From the NCBI GenBank assembly GCA_035405785.1, contig DAONJS010000004.1, forward strand, positions 158,232 through 222,231: a DNA stretch of 64,000 bases. The letters are read 5' to 3'. Source of the stretch: BPGX01 sp035405785 (GTDB lineage: Bacteria; Bacteroidota; Bacteroidia; B-17B0; Aurantibacillaceae). The notes beneath the pieces are model-generated. The model made no database searches, was not told the origin of the DNA, and saw only the letters and a list, made by a program, of their open reading frames with translations. Positions 32,059-42,342 of the stretch are shown piece by piece. Position numbers and translations under genes: made by a program. Position 1 is the stretch's first letter. Each line of letters starts with the position of its first letter.

Positions 32059-34251
32059 TTATTTCAAATTAGTTTCCAAGAAATTAAACATTTTAGAATA
32101 CAAATGAAATCGTGTATAGCCGCCGTAAATGCTATGATTTTTATTGGGATAAACAAAATATTCTAATGGTTTATTTTTTTCTACACAAACTTTTACAAAT
32201 TCCATTGCATTTTGAATATGCACATTATCATCAGCATCGCCGTGAATGAGTAATAATTTTCCTTTCATTTTATCAATTGAATTAGTTGGAGATAATTCAT
32301 TATATCCAACGGGATTTTCTTTTGGTAATCGCATATATCTTTCAGTGTAAATGTTGTCGTAAAATTTCCAGTTACTTACAGGTGCTATTGAAATAGCGGC
32401 TTTAATTTCATCTGCACCTTTTGTAATCATATTCAATGACATAAATCCTCCATAACTCCAACCTTGAAAAGCAATTTTATTTCCATCTACAAATGGTTGT
32501 TTTTTAAGGTATCTTACAAATTCAATTTGATCTTGAGTTTCTAATTTTCCTAATTGTAAATAAGTACAGTGCATAAATGCCTTGCCTTTTCCAAAGGTTC
32601 CTCTACCATCAGCACACGCTACAATGTATCCTTGCTGACATAAAAATTGATGAAAGAAATATTCGTATTCAAATGCATTATTCACTTTATTGATGCCAGG
32701 TCCGTTGTATGCTGTTACAAAAACTGGATATTTTTTAGATGGATCAAAATTTTTAGGTTTTATTATCCAGTAGTGTAATTCAATGCCATCGGATGTTTTG
32801 AATGAGTAAAATTCTTTTTTGGTAAAATCATATTGTTGCATTTTAATTTTAAGAGAATTATTGTCTTCTAATGTTTGTAATAATTTACCATCTTTTGAAT
32901 GCAGTGTGTATACAGGCGGTTCGTTAGCAGTATGATGAGATAAGATGTAGTATTTGAAATCAGGTGAAAATTGAATTGAATTAAATCCTTCTGGGGGTGA
33001 AACAAGTTTTTTGTCTTTTCCATTCAATTTAATTTTGTAAACAGGTCTGTTAATCACGCCGTTTTCAGTAGATGTGTAATAAATTTCTTTTTCTTTTTCA
33101 TCTATTGCTAAAATGTTTTCAACATCAAAATTTCCTTGTGTAATGGCTTGTATGAGTTGTCCTTTAATGTTGTATAAATAAATATACTGATAACCATTGA
33201 TATTGCTTAACCACAAAAATTGTTGATCGTTATTGATAAATTTTAATGCATCGTTTATTTCTATGTAAGTATCTGATTTTTCTTCAAAAAATTTTTCAAA
33301 AGTTTTCTGATTAGGGTCAAATAAAAATAATTGCAAATGATTTTGATGACGATTAAGTAGTGTAATGCATAATTTTTCTGATTGATTGAGCCATAATATT
33401 CTTGGAATGTATATTTCTTGAAAGTTTGTAGGTGTTGGCACTTGAATGTTTTCAGATTTTGTTACATCATATACATAACAGGTAACTTCGGAATTATCTT
33501 CGCCTGCTTTGGGATATTTGAAAGAATATTTTTCAGGATACACATTGCCGTTGTAAAAATTTAATGAAAATTCTTTTACTTTTTCTTCATTGAATTTCAA
33601 ATAAGCAAGATAATTGCCTTTACTGCTCCACGCAATAAAATCAGGTTTTCCAAATTCTTCTTCATATACCCAGTCAGCCCAACCATTTTTAATAACATTC
33701 CATTTGCCATCGGTTGTAACTGCTTTTTCCTGTAATGTATTTAAATCGGTGATGTAGATATTGTTATTTTTGATGTAAGCAATTTTCGTTTCATCAGGAG
33801 AAAGTTTTGGAAACATAATTTTTTCTCCATTAGATAATTGAATGAGTTGTTTTTTTTGAATATCCCATAAATATGTTGTTGCTTTTGATGAATGGCGGTA
33901 TATCAATTCTCTTTGAGTATAGATGATGAGATATTTTTCGTTATCAGAAAGTTCATAATCTTCTAATTTTAATTCGCTGTTTTGTTTTTGAACATCAGTA
34001 TAAGTAACCAATGTTTGTATAATTTTTCCACTTACTAATTCTTTTTTAATAATATCTTTTTGTTCATTTTCAGTGATGTAAAAGTTACCTTGTTTTGTAA
34101 AAGTAAATTGTGGCGGACTTGCTGGTCTGAATGTGTATTTTATCCAAATATCTTCTAATGAAATTTTATTTTGAGAGAATGCAATAAATGAAATTAAAAT
34201 TGTGATAAGAGTGATTGCATAAGATTTTGCAGGATGAATTTTTATTTTCAT
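32059..34251 (-). CDS. Dipeptidyl peptidase IV-like S9 serine peptidase
   Basis: This 730-residue exported peptidase has an N-terminal signal (about 1-26), a beta-propeller DPPIV N-terminal domain (about 35-480) and a C-terminal alpha/beta-hydrolase domain. The catalytic serine is in QGWSYGGFMSL, the aspartate in IHGDADDNVH and the histidine in NKNHSIYGG. It removes Xaa-Pro or similar dipeptides from peptides in the periplasm. It stands after ribBA on the same strand with a 19-bp gap. Confidence 0.93.
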   Translation of the reverse strand: MKIKIHPAKSYAITLITILISFIAFSQNKISLEDIWIKYTFRPASPPQFTFTKQGNFYITENEQKDIIKKELVSGKIIQTLVTYTDVQKQNSELKLEDYELSDNEKYLIIYTQRELIYRHSSKATTYLWDIQKKQLIQLSNGEKIMFPKLSPDETKIAYIKNNNIYITDLNTLQEKAVTTDGKWNVIKNGWADWVYEEEFGKPDFIAWSSKGNYLAYLKFNEEKVKEFSLNFYNGNVYPEKYSFKYPKAGEDNSEVTCYVYDVTKSENIQVPTPTNFQEIYIPRILWLNQSEKLCITLLNRHQNHLQLFLFDPNQKTFEKFFEEKSDTYIEINDALKFINNDQQFLWLSNINGYQYIYLYNIKGQLIQAITQGNFDVENILAIDEKEKEIYYTSTENGVINRPVYKIKLNGKDKKLVSPPEGFNSIQFSPDFKYYILSHHTANEPPVYTLHSKDGKLLQTLEDNNSLKIKMQQYDFTKKEFYSFKTSDGIELHYWIIKPKNFDPSKKYPVFVTAYNGPGINKVNNAFEYEYFFHQFLCQQGYIVACADGRGTFGKGKAFMHCTYLQLGKLETQDQIEFVRYLKKQPFVDGNKIAFQGWSYGGFMSLNMITKGADEIKAAISIAPVSNWKFYDNIYTERYMRLPKENPVGYNELSPTNSIDKMKGKLLLIHGDADDNVHIQNAMEFVKVCVEKNKPLEYFVYPNKNHSIYGGYTRFHLYSKMFNFLETNLK

Positions 34252-34270
34252 AGAATGGTGTTTTTATAGA

Positions 34271-35476
34271 TTAAAGTATGTGGCCTAATTTTGTTTTTTT
34301 GGTGGATAAATAACATTGATTATGAGGATTGGCAGGAATAACGATGGGAACATTTTCAACAATTTGTAAATCGTAACCTTCTAAACCTGCTCTCTTTTTA
34401 GGATTATTAGTTAACAAACGAATCTTTCTGACGCCTAAATCTCTTAAAATTTGTGCTCCTACTCCATAATCTCTTTCATCAGGAGCAAAACCTAATTTTA
34501 TATTGGCTTCTACTGTATCTAATCCTTCTTCTTGAAGTTTGTATGCTTTGAGTTTGTTCATCAAGCCGATACCCCTTCCTTCTTGATTAAGATAAAGTAA
34601 TACACCTTTACCTTCTTTTTCAATGGCTTCCATGGCGGCGTGCAATTGATCACCACAATCGCATCTTAATGAACCTAAAATATCTCCAGTTAGACAAGAT
34701 GAATGCACTCTGCACAAAACTGGGTCATCAGAATTAATTGTTCCTTTTACTAATGCGAGGTGTTCTGCACCAGTTGTTTTTACTCTATAAGCGTGTAATT
34801 TGAAGTGCCCATATTTTGTAGGTAAATCAACAACAACCACTTTTTCTACAATGCTTTCTCTTTGTAATTTGTAATGAATTAAATCTTTGATTGAAATAAT
34901 TTTCAAATTAAATTTTTCTGCAAACTTAATTAAGTCGGGCAATCGTGCCATTGTTCCATCGTCATTCATAATTTCAACAATAACTCCGCTGGGCTTAAGA
35001 CCCGCTAATTGTGCTAAATCAACTGCGGCTTCTGTATGTCCCGCTCTTCTTAATACACCGCCTTCTTTTGCTACTAATGGAAATATATGTCCTGGTCTTG
35101 CAAAGTCGGAAGCTATTTTTTCAGGATTAACAAGTGCTTGAATAGTTTTTGCACGGTCATGTGCAGAAATGCCTGTTGTGCAACCATCTCCTATAAGATC
35201 AACGGATACAGTAAATGCTGTTTCATGAAAAGATGTGTTTTGTGGCACCATTGGTTCTAACTTCAGTTCATTGGCTCTTTGTTGAGTAATTGCAACGCAT
35301 ATTAAACCACGAGCATGTTTGCTCATAAAATTGATAATATCTGGTGTAACAAATTCAGATGCAATGACAAGATCACCTTCATTTTCTCTGTCTTCATCAT
35401 CTACTACAATGATCATCTTTCCACTGCGAATATCTTCTATTGCTTCTTCAATACTATTTAATTTAAAGTCGGACAT
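34271..35476 (-). CDS. ribBA: Riboflavin biosynthesis protein RibBA
   Basis: This 401-residue bifunctional enzyme has the 3,4-dihydroxy-2-butanone-4-phosphate synthase part (about 1-205; VVDDEDRENEGDLVIASEF, GHTEAAVDL) and the GTP cyclohydrolase II part (about 210-401; SSCLTGDILGSLRCDCG zinc cysteines, YLNQEGRGIGLMNKL). It makes both precursors of riboflavin. The start is set at 35476 (MSDFKLNSIEEA); the 11 extra residues of the longer frame read as leader. No FMN riboswitch is visible in the 35-bp gap to alaS. Confidence 0.94.
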   Translation of the reverse strand: MSDFKLNSIEEAIEDIRSGKMIIVVDDEDRENEGDLVIASEFVTPDIINFMSKHARGLICVAITQQRANELKLEPMVPQNTSFHETAFTVSVDLIGDGCTTGISAHDRAKTIQALVNPEKIASDFARPGHIFPLVAKEGGVLRRAGHTEAAVDLAQLAGLKPSGVIVEIMNDDGTMARLPDLIKFAEKFNLKIISIKDLIHYKLQRESIVEKVVVVDLPTKYGHFKLHAYRVKTTGAEHLALVKGTINSDDPVLCRVHSSCLTGDILGSLRCDCGDQLHAAMEAIEKEGKGVLLYLNQEGRGIGLMNKLKAYKLQEEGLDTVEANIKLGFAPDERDYGVGAQILRDLGVRKIRLLTNNPKKRAGLEGYDLQIVENVPIVIPANPHNQCYLSTKKTKLGHIL

Positions 35477-35511
35477 ATTCAATTTTTTTGTATATTTATA
35501 TTTAATCAAAA

Positions 35512-38157
35512 CTAAAAACTTTTCAGGATTTTTTCAGCTTCTTTAAGTGCAGTAGAAATGCCATTTTTATTACTACCGCCTGCTTGTGCAAAATGCGATT
35601 GTCCGCCACCACCGCCATTAATGTGCTTTGATATTTCGCGAATAATTTGAGAGGCATTGAGTTGTTGTTCCTGAACTAACTTTGGTGAAATAATGAGAGA
35701 TAAATAAACCTTTTCTTTTTGTTCGTTGGCTAATAATCCGATAAAATTTTCAACTTCATTATTTAATTCAAATAATATATTTTTTACTTCATCCATGCTA
35801 TCAATATTCACATTTTCAATTAAGATATTTCTACCCTGATAAGAAATAATTTTCTTTTTTATTTCTTGTTTGATTTGCTTTGCTTGTTTTGCTTGTAATT
35901 CTTGTATAAGTTTTTTTAATTCTTTATTTTCATCTAATAGTTGTTGTACTTTTTTATCTACATCTTTATTTACTTTCAATAAATCTTTAATTTGTTTGAT
36001 TTGCGAATGTAATTGTTGTAAATAATTGAGTGAAGAAAATCCAGTAATGGCTTCAATTCTTCGTACACCAGCAGAAGTAGCTTCTTCTGAAATAATTTTG
36101 AATAGTCCAATATCACCAGTTCTTTGAACATGAGTGCCTCCGCATAATTCAATAGAGTAATCTTTATCCATTATTACAACTCTTACAATGTCTTCGTATT
36201 TTTCGCCAAATAATGCCATTGCACCTAATTTTTTTGCATCTTCTAATGGCATATATTGTACTTGTACTGGTATATTTTCTAATATCTTTTCATTTACTAT
36301 TTTTTCTATTTCTGTGATTTGTTCTTCTGTAAGTTTTGAAAAATGTGAGAAATCAAATCGTAAATAATCTGGATGTACTAAACTTCCTTTTTGTTCAACA
36401 TGTGTGCCGAGAACTTTTCTTAATGCCGCCTGTAATAAGTGAGTAGCTGAGTGATTTCTTGCGGCAGCATATCTTTTAGTATCATCTACTACTGCAGTTA
36501 CTTCTGTTTGTATATTGACAGGTAATTTTTCTACAATGTGTAAAATTGTTCCAGTTTCTTTTTTAGTGTCAATTACTTTTATTTTTTCATCTCCAAAAAT
36601 TAAATATCCAGTATCGCCTATTTGCCCACCACCTTCTGGATAGAAAGGTGTTTCTTCTAGTACAATTTGATAGAGTTGTTTATTCTTTTGCTTTATACTT
36701 CTGTATTTGGTAACAAATGTGTTTTTTTTCAAAGTGTCATATCCAACAAATTTAGATTCTTTGTTAGATAAAATAATCCAATCATCACTTTCAATACTAG
36801 TTGCCTGACGAGATCTATTTTTTTGTTCTTCCAGATGTTTTTGAAATTCTTTTTCATCAACTGAAAAATTATTTTCACGAGCAATCAATTGAGTTAAATC
36901 AAATGGGAATCCATAGGTATCATATAATTCAAAGGCAACTTTTCCAGGAATTACATTTTGCTTTTTTTGTTGAAGTTCTGAAATGATAAAATCTATTCTT
37001 CTCAATCCATTTTCTAATGTTCTTAAAAAATTTTGTTCTTCTTCATGAATAATGTTTTCAATGAGTTTTTGTTGATGTTTAAGTTCTGGAAATGCGTCAC
37101 CCATTTTATTGACAAGTGAAGGAATAAGTTTGTAAATAACAGGTTCTTTTTGGTTTAGGTATTGAAATGCATAACGAATGGCTCTTCTTAAAATTCTGCG
37201 GATAACATAGCCCGCACCAGTGTTTGAAGGTAATTGACCATCTGCAATGGCAAATGCAATGGTTCTTACATGGTCAGATAATACACGAATGGCTACATTA
37301 ATTTTTCTTTGTGATTCTTCATTTTCTTTTGAATAATCATATTTGTATCCTGTTAGTTGTTCAATAGTTTGAATAATGGGTGTAAATAAATCTGTATCAT
37401 AAGTGCTTTGTTTGCCTTGTAAAACCATACAAAGTCGTTCTAATCCCATTCCTGTATCAACATGATTTTTTGGTAATGGTACTAATGATCCGTTTGCTTT
37501 TCTTTCATATTGCATAAATACAAGATTCCAAATTTCAATTACCTGTGGATGACCTGTATTTACTAAAGAATAACCATCAATCTTTTTTCTTTCATTATCA
37601 TCGCGAATGTCACAATGAATTTCTGAACAAGGCCCACAAGGACCAGTATCGCCCATTTCCCAAAAGTTATCTTTTTTATTTCCTTTGATAATTCTGTTTT
37701 CAGGAACATATTGTTTCCATATTTCATAACTTTCACTATCAAATGATAATCCTTCTTTTTCGTCCCCTTCAAAAACAGTTACATACAATCTATCTTTGGG
37801 TATTTTGTAAATTTCAGTAAGTAATTCATAAGCCCATTGGATCGCTTCTTTTTTGAAATAATCTCCAAAACTCCAGTTACCAAGCATTTCAAAAAATGTG
37901 TGGTGATAGGTATCTAATCCAACATCTTCTAAATCATTGTGTTTGCCGCTTACACGCAGACATTTTTGAGTATCTGCTACACGAGGATACTTAATTTCAG
38001 CATTTCCTAAAAACCAATCTTTGAATGGTGCCATTCCACTATTAATGAACATTAGTGTAGGGTCATTTTTTACTATCATTGGTGCAGAGGGAACAATTTG
38101 ATGTCCTTTTGATTGAAAAAAATCTAAAAAATTTTTTCTAACTTCGTTGCTGTTCAT
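35512..38157 (-). CDS. alaS: Alanyl-tRNA synthetase
   Basis: This 881-residue class II synthetase has the catalytic domain (about 1-250; FFQSKGHQIVPSAP, HHTFFEMLGNWSFGDYFK), a tRNA-recognition domain, the editing domain with HSATHLLQAALRKVLG and CGGTHVQRTGDIG, and a C-terminal C-Ala domain with a coiled coil. It ends near GGGGGQSHFAQAGG, which is typical. It charges tRNA-Ala and clears Ser/Gly mischarges. ribBA follows on the same strand. Confidence 0.97.
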   Translation of the reverse strand: MNSNEVRKNFLDFFQSKGHQIVPSAPMIVKNDPTLMFINSGMAPFKDWFLGNAEIKYPRVADTQKCLRVSGKHNDLEDVGLDTYHHTFFEMLGNWSFGDYFKKEAIQWAYELLTEIYKIPKDRLYVTVFEGDEKEGLSFDSESYEIWKQYVPENRIIKGNKKDNFWEMGDTGPCGPCSEIHCDIRDDNERKKIDGYSLVNTGHPQVIEIWNLVFMQYERKANGSLVPLPKNHVDTGMGLERLCMVLQGKQSTYDTDLFTPIIQTIEQLTGYKYDYSKENEESQRKINVAIRVLSDHVRTIAFAIADGQLPSNTGAGYVIRRILRRAIRYAFQYLNQKEPVIYKLIPSLVNKMGDAFPELKHQQKLIENIIHEEEQNFLRTLENGLRRIDFIISELQQKKQNVIPGKVAFELYDTYGFPFDLTQLIARENNFSVDEKEFQKHLEEQKNRSRQATSIESDDWIILSNKESKFVGYDTLKKNTFVTKYRSIKQKNKQLYQIVLEETPFYPEGGGQIGDTGYLIFGDEKIKVIDTKKETGTILHIVEKLPVNIQTEVTAVVDDTKRYAAARNHSATHLLQAALRKVLGTHVEQKGSLVHPDYLRFDFSHFSKLTEEQITEIEKIVNEKILENIPVQVQYMPLEDAKKLGAMALFGEKYEDIVRVVIMDKDYSIELCGGTHVQRTGDIGLFKIISEEATSAGVRRIEAITGFSSLNYLQQLHSQIKQIKDLLKVNKDVDKKVQQLLDENKELKKLIQELQAKQAKQIKQEIKKKIISYQGRNILIENVNIDSMDEVKNILFELNNEVENFIGLLANEQKEKVYLSLIISPKLVQEQQLNASQIIREISKHINGGGGGQSHFAQAGGSNKNGISTALKEAEKILKSF

Positions 38158-38183
38158 AAGTTTGTTATATTTTCATCAATGGA

Positions 38184-38191
38184 CAAATGTA
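38184..38191 (-). promoter_or_regulatory. -7 promoter element of alaS
   Basis: TACATTTG on the minus strand matches TANNTTTG, 26 bp upstream of the alaS ATG. Confidence 0.5.
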
Positions 38192-38364
38192 CATCAAATT
38201 ATTGAGATGGTGATGAGAGAATATTTGAAAAATTTGAAATTAAACCTTGCCAGTTAATTTTTATAGTTGATGAGAATTTTACAAAGCAACGATGAAAATA
38301 AGTTATTAAAATTAATTAAAAAAATGAAAGTAATCATTAATTTACATATACTTGCACAAAAAAA

Positions 38365-38754
38365 ATGAAAGTATTATCTGAGTTCAAAGCATTTGCTTTA
38401 AGAGGTAACGTATTAGATTTAGCAATTGGGGTTGTAATAGGTGGGGCTTTTAGTAAAATTGTAACATCAATGGTAGAGGATATTATTACACCTGCTATAC
38501 TTACTCCTGCACTCAAAGCCGCACATCTTACAAACATTCAAGACCTTGTAATTCCAGGTACTGGAATTAAATATGGCAATTTTTTATCAAATGTTATCAC
38601 TTTTGTTATTATTGCATTTGCTTTATTTTTAGTAATCAAGTTAATCAATCGTTTCCAGAAAAAAGAAGAGCAAAAGAATGCAACTCCACCTGCTCCTTCT
38701 AAAGAAGAGTTGTTACTTACAGAAATCAGAGACATTCTTAAGTCAAAGAATTAA
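38365..38754 (+). CDS. mscL: Large-conductance mechanosensitive channel MscL
   Basis: This 129-residue channel protein starts with the conserved EFKAFALRGNVLDLAIGVVIG and has two membrane helices (about 15-45 and 68-92, VITFVIIAFALFLVIKLINRF) with a charged C-terminal helix. It opens under membrane tension to release solutes on osmotic downshock. It stands alone, and the next gene starts 31 bp later on the same strand. Confidence 0.96.
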   Translation: MKVLSEFKAFALRGNVLDLAIGVVIGGAFSKIVTSMVEDIITPAILTPALKAAHLTNIQDLVIPGTGIKYGNFLSNVITFVIIAFALFLVIKLINRFQKKEEQKNATPPAPSKEELLLTEIRDILKSKN

Positions 38755-38785
38755 TTTTTTAATTACACATTAAAATACAAATAAT

Positions 38786-39751
38786 ATGAAACCACTATCA
38801 ATTGCATTGGTAGCAATAATAATTTCATTTACCCCAACTTTCTCCAAAAATTTTAATGATAATGATTCAATTAAACATTGGAAATCATCGGGGTTTATTG
38901 GATTAAATTTTAGTCAAACGGCTTTACATAATTGGCAAGGTGGGGGACAAGATAACATAGCATTGAATAGTGTATTGAATTATCAAATTACTTACAAAAA
39001 AGGTAAATCAGAGTGGAATAATAAATTAGATGCTCAATACGGAGTTATCAGACCAGGTAGTGATAAATTATTTAAGAAAAATACAGACCAAATTTTATTT
39101 GTTTCAAAATATAATTTAGATGCATTTGGTAAATTTTTTTCCTACTCCGCAATGGTTGATTTTAGAACTCAATTTGCTCCTGGTTATGTTTATAAAAATG
39201 ATTCAATATTGGGAAGAGCGGTGTCGGATTTCTTTTCACCTGCATACTTACAATTAGCTATTGGTATGAGTTACAAGCTAGTAGAATATTTTTCTCTAAC
39301 ACTATCTCCACTGGCAGGAAAAATTACTTTTGTGAATCGTCAGTATCTTGCAGATGTGGGCGCTTTTGGAGTAGAAAAGGCAGTAATTGATCCAAATACT
39401 GGAAACATTATTAAGCATGGTAAAAAAGTTCGTTATGAATTAGGTAGTAGGTTTACAGTTAAGTTCAAAAAAGATTTGAATGCAAATGTTAGTTGGGATA
39501 GTTATTTAGATTTATTCAGTAATTATTTTCATAATCCGCAAAACATTGATGTATTGTTTAATAATTTAATCACTATCAAACTCAATAAAATTTTCACGAT
39601 AACTTTTATCAGTCAAATGATTTATGATGACGATATTAAAATTGTTTATGATTGGAACAGAGATGGTAAATTTGATAATCCAAAAGATATCAATGGTCCA
39701 AGAATACAATTATTATCTACTTTTGGCATAGGTTTAGGATTTAAGTTTTAA
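38786..39751 (+). CDS. DUF3078 outer-membrane protein
   Basis: This 321-residue exported protein has a signal peptide (about 1-20) followed by alternating beta-strand-like sequence to the end. The opening GLNFSQTALHNWQGGGQDN is typical of DUF3078, a Bacteroidota family expected to form an outer-membrane barrel. The protein ends in an aromatic residue (GLGFKF), as barrel proteins do. Function is unknown. Confidence 0.82.
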   Translation: MKPLSIALVAIIISFTPTFSKNFNDNDSIKHWKSSGFIGLNFSQTALHNWQGGGQDNIALNSVLNYQITYKKGKSEWNNKLDAQYGVIRPGSDKLFKKNTDQILFVSKYNLDAFGKFFSYSAMVDFRTQFAPGYVYKNDSILGRAVSDFFSPAYLQLAIGMSYKLVEYFSLTLSPLAGKITFVNRQYLADVGAFGVEKAVIDPNTGNIIKHGKKVRYELGSRFTVKFKKDLNANVSWDSYLDLFSNYFHNPQNIDVLFNNLITIKLNKIFTITFISQMIYDDDIKIVYDWNRDGKFDNPKDINGPRIQLLSTFGIGLGFKF

Positions 39752-39763
39752 TGAGTTATTTAT

Positions 39764-39771
39764 TATTTTTG
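39764..39771 (+). promoter_or_regulatory. -7 promoter element of xth
   Basis: TATTTTTG matches TANNTTTG, 24 bp upstream of the ATG at 39795. Confidence 0.45.
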
Positions 39772-39794
39772 CAAAATTAAATTCAATATTTTTG

Positions 39795-40553
39795 ATGAAA
39801 ATAATCACTTATAATGTCAACGGATTAAGATCTGCTATTTCAAAGGGCTTTTTTAATTGGCTTTCACAGGAAAATCCAGATATTATTGCATTGCAAGAAA
39901 TTAAAGCAAATCCTGAAAACATCGGATTGATTGAAATTGAACTTTTGGGTTATTATCATTATTGGTTTCCTGCTGAAAAGCCAGGATATAGTGGCGTTGC
40001 AGTATTTTCAAAAATTAAACCTAATCGTATTCAATATGGTTGTGAAAATGAAAAATACGATAAAGAAGGGAGATTTATCAAATTGGACTTTGATGGTTTT
40101 TCCTTTATCAATGCTTATCATCCAAGTGGCAGTAGTGGAGAAGAAAGACAAGCATTTAAAATGCAATGGTTGGAATATTTTTTAGATTATATTTCACAAT
40201 TAAAAAAGAAATATCCTAAATTAGTTTTAAGTGGAGATTATAATATCTGCCACAAACCTATTGATATACATAGCCCAGAAAAACATACTAATATGTCTGG
40301 ATTTTTACCAGAAGAGAGAGAATGGTTTGATAGATATTTAGAAAGTGGATTTTCTGATGCTTTTAGAATGTTTAATCAATTGCCACATCAATATACCTGG
40401 TGGAGTTATAGAGCCGGTTCAAGGCAAAAGAATTTAGGTTGGAGAATTGATTATCATATAGTGAGCAATGAGTTAAGAAGTGAAATTAAAAACTGTCGCA
40501 TATTAGCAGATGTGGTGCATAGCGATCATTGTCCTGTTGTATTAGAAATGTGA
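39795..40553 (+). CDS. xth: Exodeoxyribonuclease III / AP endonuclease
   Basis: This 252-residue enzyme of the exonuclease-endonuclease-phosphatase fold has YNVNGLRSA, LQEIKA (metal-binding Glu), SGDYNICH, RIDYHIVS and SDHCPVVLEM. It cuts at abasic sites and removes 3' blocks in base excision repair. The ATG at 39795 is preferred to the in-frame TTG just before it. tRNA-Pro follows after 3 bp. Confidence 0.94.
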   Translation: MKIITYNVNGLRSAISKGFFNWLSQENPDIIALQEIKANPENIGLIEIELLGYYHYWFPAEKPGYSGVAVFSKIKPNRIQYGCENEKYDKEGRFIKLDFDGFSFINAYHPSGSSGEERQAFKMQWLEYFLDYISQLKKKYPKLVLSGDYNICHKPIDIHSPEKHTNMSGFLPEEREWFDRYLESGFSDAFRMFNQLPHQYTWWSYRAGSRQKNLGWRIDYHIVSNELRSEIKNCRILADVVHSDHCPVVLEM

Positions 40554-40556
40554 GTT

Positions 40557-40629
40557 CGGGATGTAGCGCAGATGGTAGCGCACCAGGTTCGGGACCTGGG
40601 GGGCGCTGGTTCGAGTCCAGTCATCCCGA
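40557..40629 (+). tRNA. tRNA-Pro (anticodon CGG)
   Basis: Full cloverleaf of 73 nt: acceptor CGGGATG/CATCCCG, D-arm GCGC/GCGC, anticodon stem CCAGG/CCTGG with loop TTCGGGA giving CGG, T-loop TTCGAGT. The discriminator is A and no CCA is encoded. It begins 3 bp after the xth stop. Confidence 0.95.
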
Positions 40630-40634
40630 CGATG

Positions 40635-42137
40635 TTAGTTTTGTAAAAAGATAACTTTTTTATGTATAGTGTTATCTGAGTTTCTAATTAAATACATTCC
40701 AGGTTCAATATCAAGTATTATTTTGTTTTCTCCTTGAACTAAAATCAATTCTTTTAATAATCTACCATTAATGTCGTATAATAAAAGTGTTGTATTTTTA
40801 TTGACATTTATATACATTTCATTTACAACAGGATTTTGAATAGAAATTTTTGTTTCTGAATAATTTAATTGGTTAATATTTGTAACAACTCCTTGTTGAG
40901 AAATAAATAAGGTATCATGATATTGACCTGCAAAAAAATGGATATAACCTATTCTATTAGAACCAGTATTATTTGAAACTGTTACATTTATTGTTGCATT
41001 TCCAGTAGCAGTTGATGGTGAGTATGTTATCCATGTATCACTTGTTGAAGAATTCCAAGTGCCTCCACTTAAGTAATTTAATGAAACAGTTTGAGTACCT
41101 CCTGCTGAAGTGAAGTATAATGTATCTGGTGAAACTTTAAGTGGTCCTGCATCTTGTTTTACAACTATAGTATCAATATCAGTAGCGTTTTGAATATAAA
41201 TATAACCATATCTAATTGGTCCATTATTAGTTGTTACAGAAAATGAAGTACCACTTAATAAATCAAAATACCCCATTGAACCATTTGTAATATTCAATGT
41301 TATCCATGATGAACTGGTACTCATTGTCCAAGAGGATAAAGAAGTAAATTCAATAGAATTTGAACCAGAAGATGCAGGCATATATATTGTATCTTTTGCT
41401 GTTTCTAAATCTCCAGCCATTGGTCTTATATTCAGTAAAAAAATATGCGGAGTTGCATTTCCTGCAGGGGTATTAACATTATTTATCGTATAGTAACCAT
41501 CGTAAGTACCTCCCCATCCAAAATTACAATGTACTTGATTTGAAGCGTTATATCCATCAATAATGTAAAAATGATTTAATGTGTTACTTTTTACAAAAAC
41601 AGGTCTTCCTTTATTTAATTCAGATTTTATAGAATCTAAAATTACAGAATATGATGAAATCAAATAATTCATTGAGTACATTCTTGGAGAATATTTAAAA
41701 TATTTCTTTAATGGTATATCACTGAATGACGAAGTTGAGTTTGTACCACTCCAGTTCATATCTAAAGCAATACCCAGATGATACATTAACTTAGCAACTT
41801 CGGCGTTAGCAGAAGATACAACATTTGGCATTACACTATAATTGTATGTTTGCATTGAAAAATCTACACAATGACTGGTATAAGAAGGTACTGTGTTGCA
41901 ATGATAACCCATTCCTGTTGTAGGAAATTGGTAATATTTTAATATCTGTGCCCATCCTGTGGCATTACAACCAGTGTATGCTTTTCCACATGCACCACCA
42001 CTTCCAACAGAAGGACAACTTGCATTGTAATTACATCCTTGATTCCATTTTGTTGAAATTAATGGTGAAACTTGACTAAAAGTTGTTGTTTTAATTACAA
42101 TCATTACTGACATTGAAAATAATATTACCTTTTTCAT
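40635..42137 (-). CDS. Secreted C10-family cysteine peptidase with BACON domains and T9SS tail
   Basis: This 500-residue exported protein has a signal peptide (about 1-22) and a streptopain-like catalytic domain (about 28-245) with the nucleophile in GCNATGWAQILKYY and the histidine in LNHFYIIDGY. Two BACON-type beta domains follow (SSSWITLNI and STSDTWITYS regions), then a type IX secretion C-terminal domain (about 430-500, LLLYDINGRLLKELIL). There is little room for a classical propeptide. It is likely secreted or surface-attached and degrades proteins. Upstream lies a TGAATGGTA direct repeat also found before the SprB-repeat gene. Confidence 0.88.
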   Translation of the reverse strand: MKKVILFSMSVMIVIKTTTFSQVSPLISTKWNQGCNYNASCPSVGSGGACGKAYTGCNATGWAQILKYYQFPTTGMGYHCNTVPSYTSHCVDFSMQTYNYSVMPNVVSSANAEVAKLMYHLGIALDMNWSGTNSTSSFSDIPLKKYFKYSPRMYSMNYLISSYSVILDSIKSELNKGRPVFVKSNTLNHFYIIDGYNASNQVHCNFGWGGTYDGYYTINNVNTPAGNATPHIFLLNIRPMAGDLETAKDTIYMPASSGSNSIEFTSLSSWTMSTSSSWITLNITNGSMGYFDLLSGTSFSVTTNNGPIRYGYIYIQNATDIDTIVVKQDAGPLKVSPDTLYFTSAGGTQTVSLNYLSGGTWNSSTSDTWITYSPSTATGNATINVTVSNNTGSNRIGYIHFFAGQYHDTLFISQQGVVTNINQLNYSETKISIQNPVVNEMYINVNKNTTLLLYDINGRLLKELILVQGENKIILDIEPGMYLIRNSDNTIHKKVIFLQN

Positions 42138-42154
42138 ATAATTAATTTTTTTTG

Positions 42155-42162
42155 CAAATATA
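42155..42162 (-). promoter_or_regulatory. -7 promoter element of the C10 peptidase gene
   Basis: TATATTTG on the minus strand matches TANNTTTG, 17 bp upstream of the ATG. The TGAATGGTA direct repeat lies 55 bp further upstream. Confidence 0.55.
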
Positions 42163-42217
42163 AAGGATAAAATTATTTTAGTTAAGCAGATGAATGTAAA
42201 AGTGTAAAAATATTTAT

Positions 42218-42247
42218 TGAATGGTATAATTTATTGAGTGAATGGTA
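42218..42247. promoter_or_regulatory. TGAATGGTA direct repeat (candidate LytTR-type site)
   Basis: TGAATGGTA occurs at 42218-42226 and 42239-42247, 21 bp apart from start to start. A degenerate third copy (TGAAAAATT) lies at 42260, keeping the 21-bp period. Nine-base direct repeats with 12-13 bp spacers are the usual layout of LytTR-family regulator sites. The same pair with the same spacing is found at 60769-60798. Confidence 0.45.
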
Positions 42248-42342
42248 CATTTCGTTGAGTGAAAAATTTGTTCAAATTGACAAAATAAAGATAAAAAATA
42301 TTTTTAATTGAGAATTATACCAAAAACAGAATTGGATATCTT

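Noticed and set aside
34271..35511. Possible FMN riboswitch before ribBA
   Set aside because: Only 35 bp separate alaS and ribBA, and no RFN-type conserved blocks are visible.
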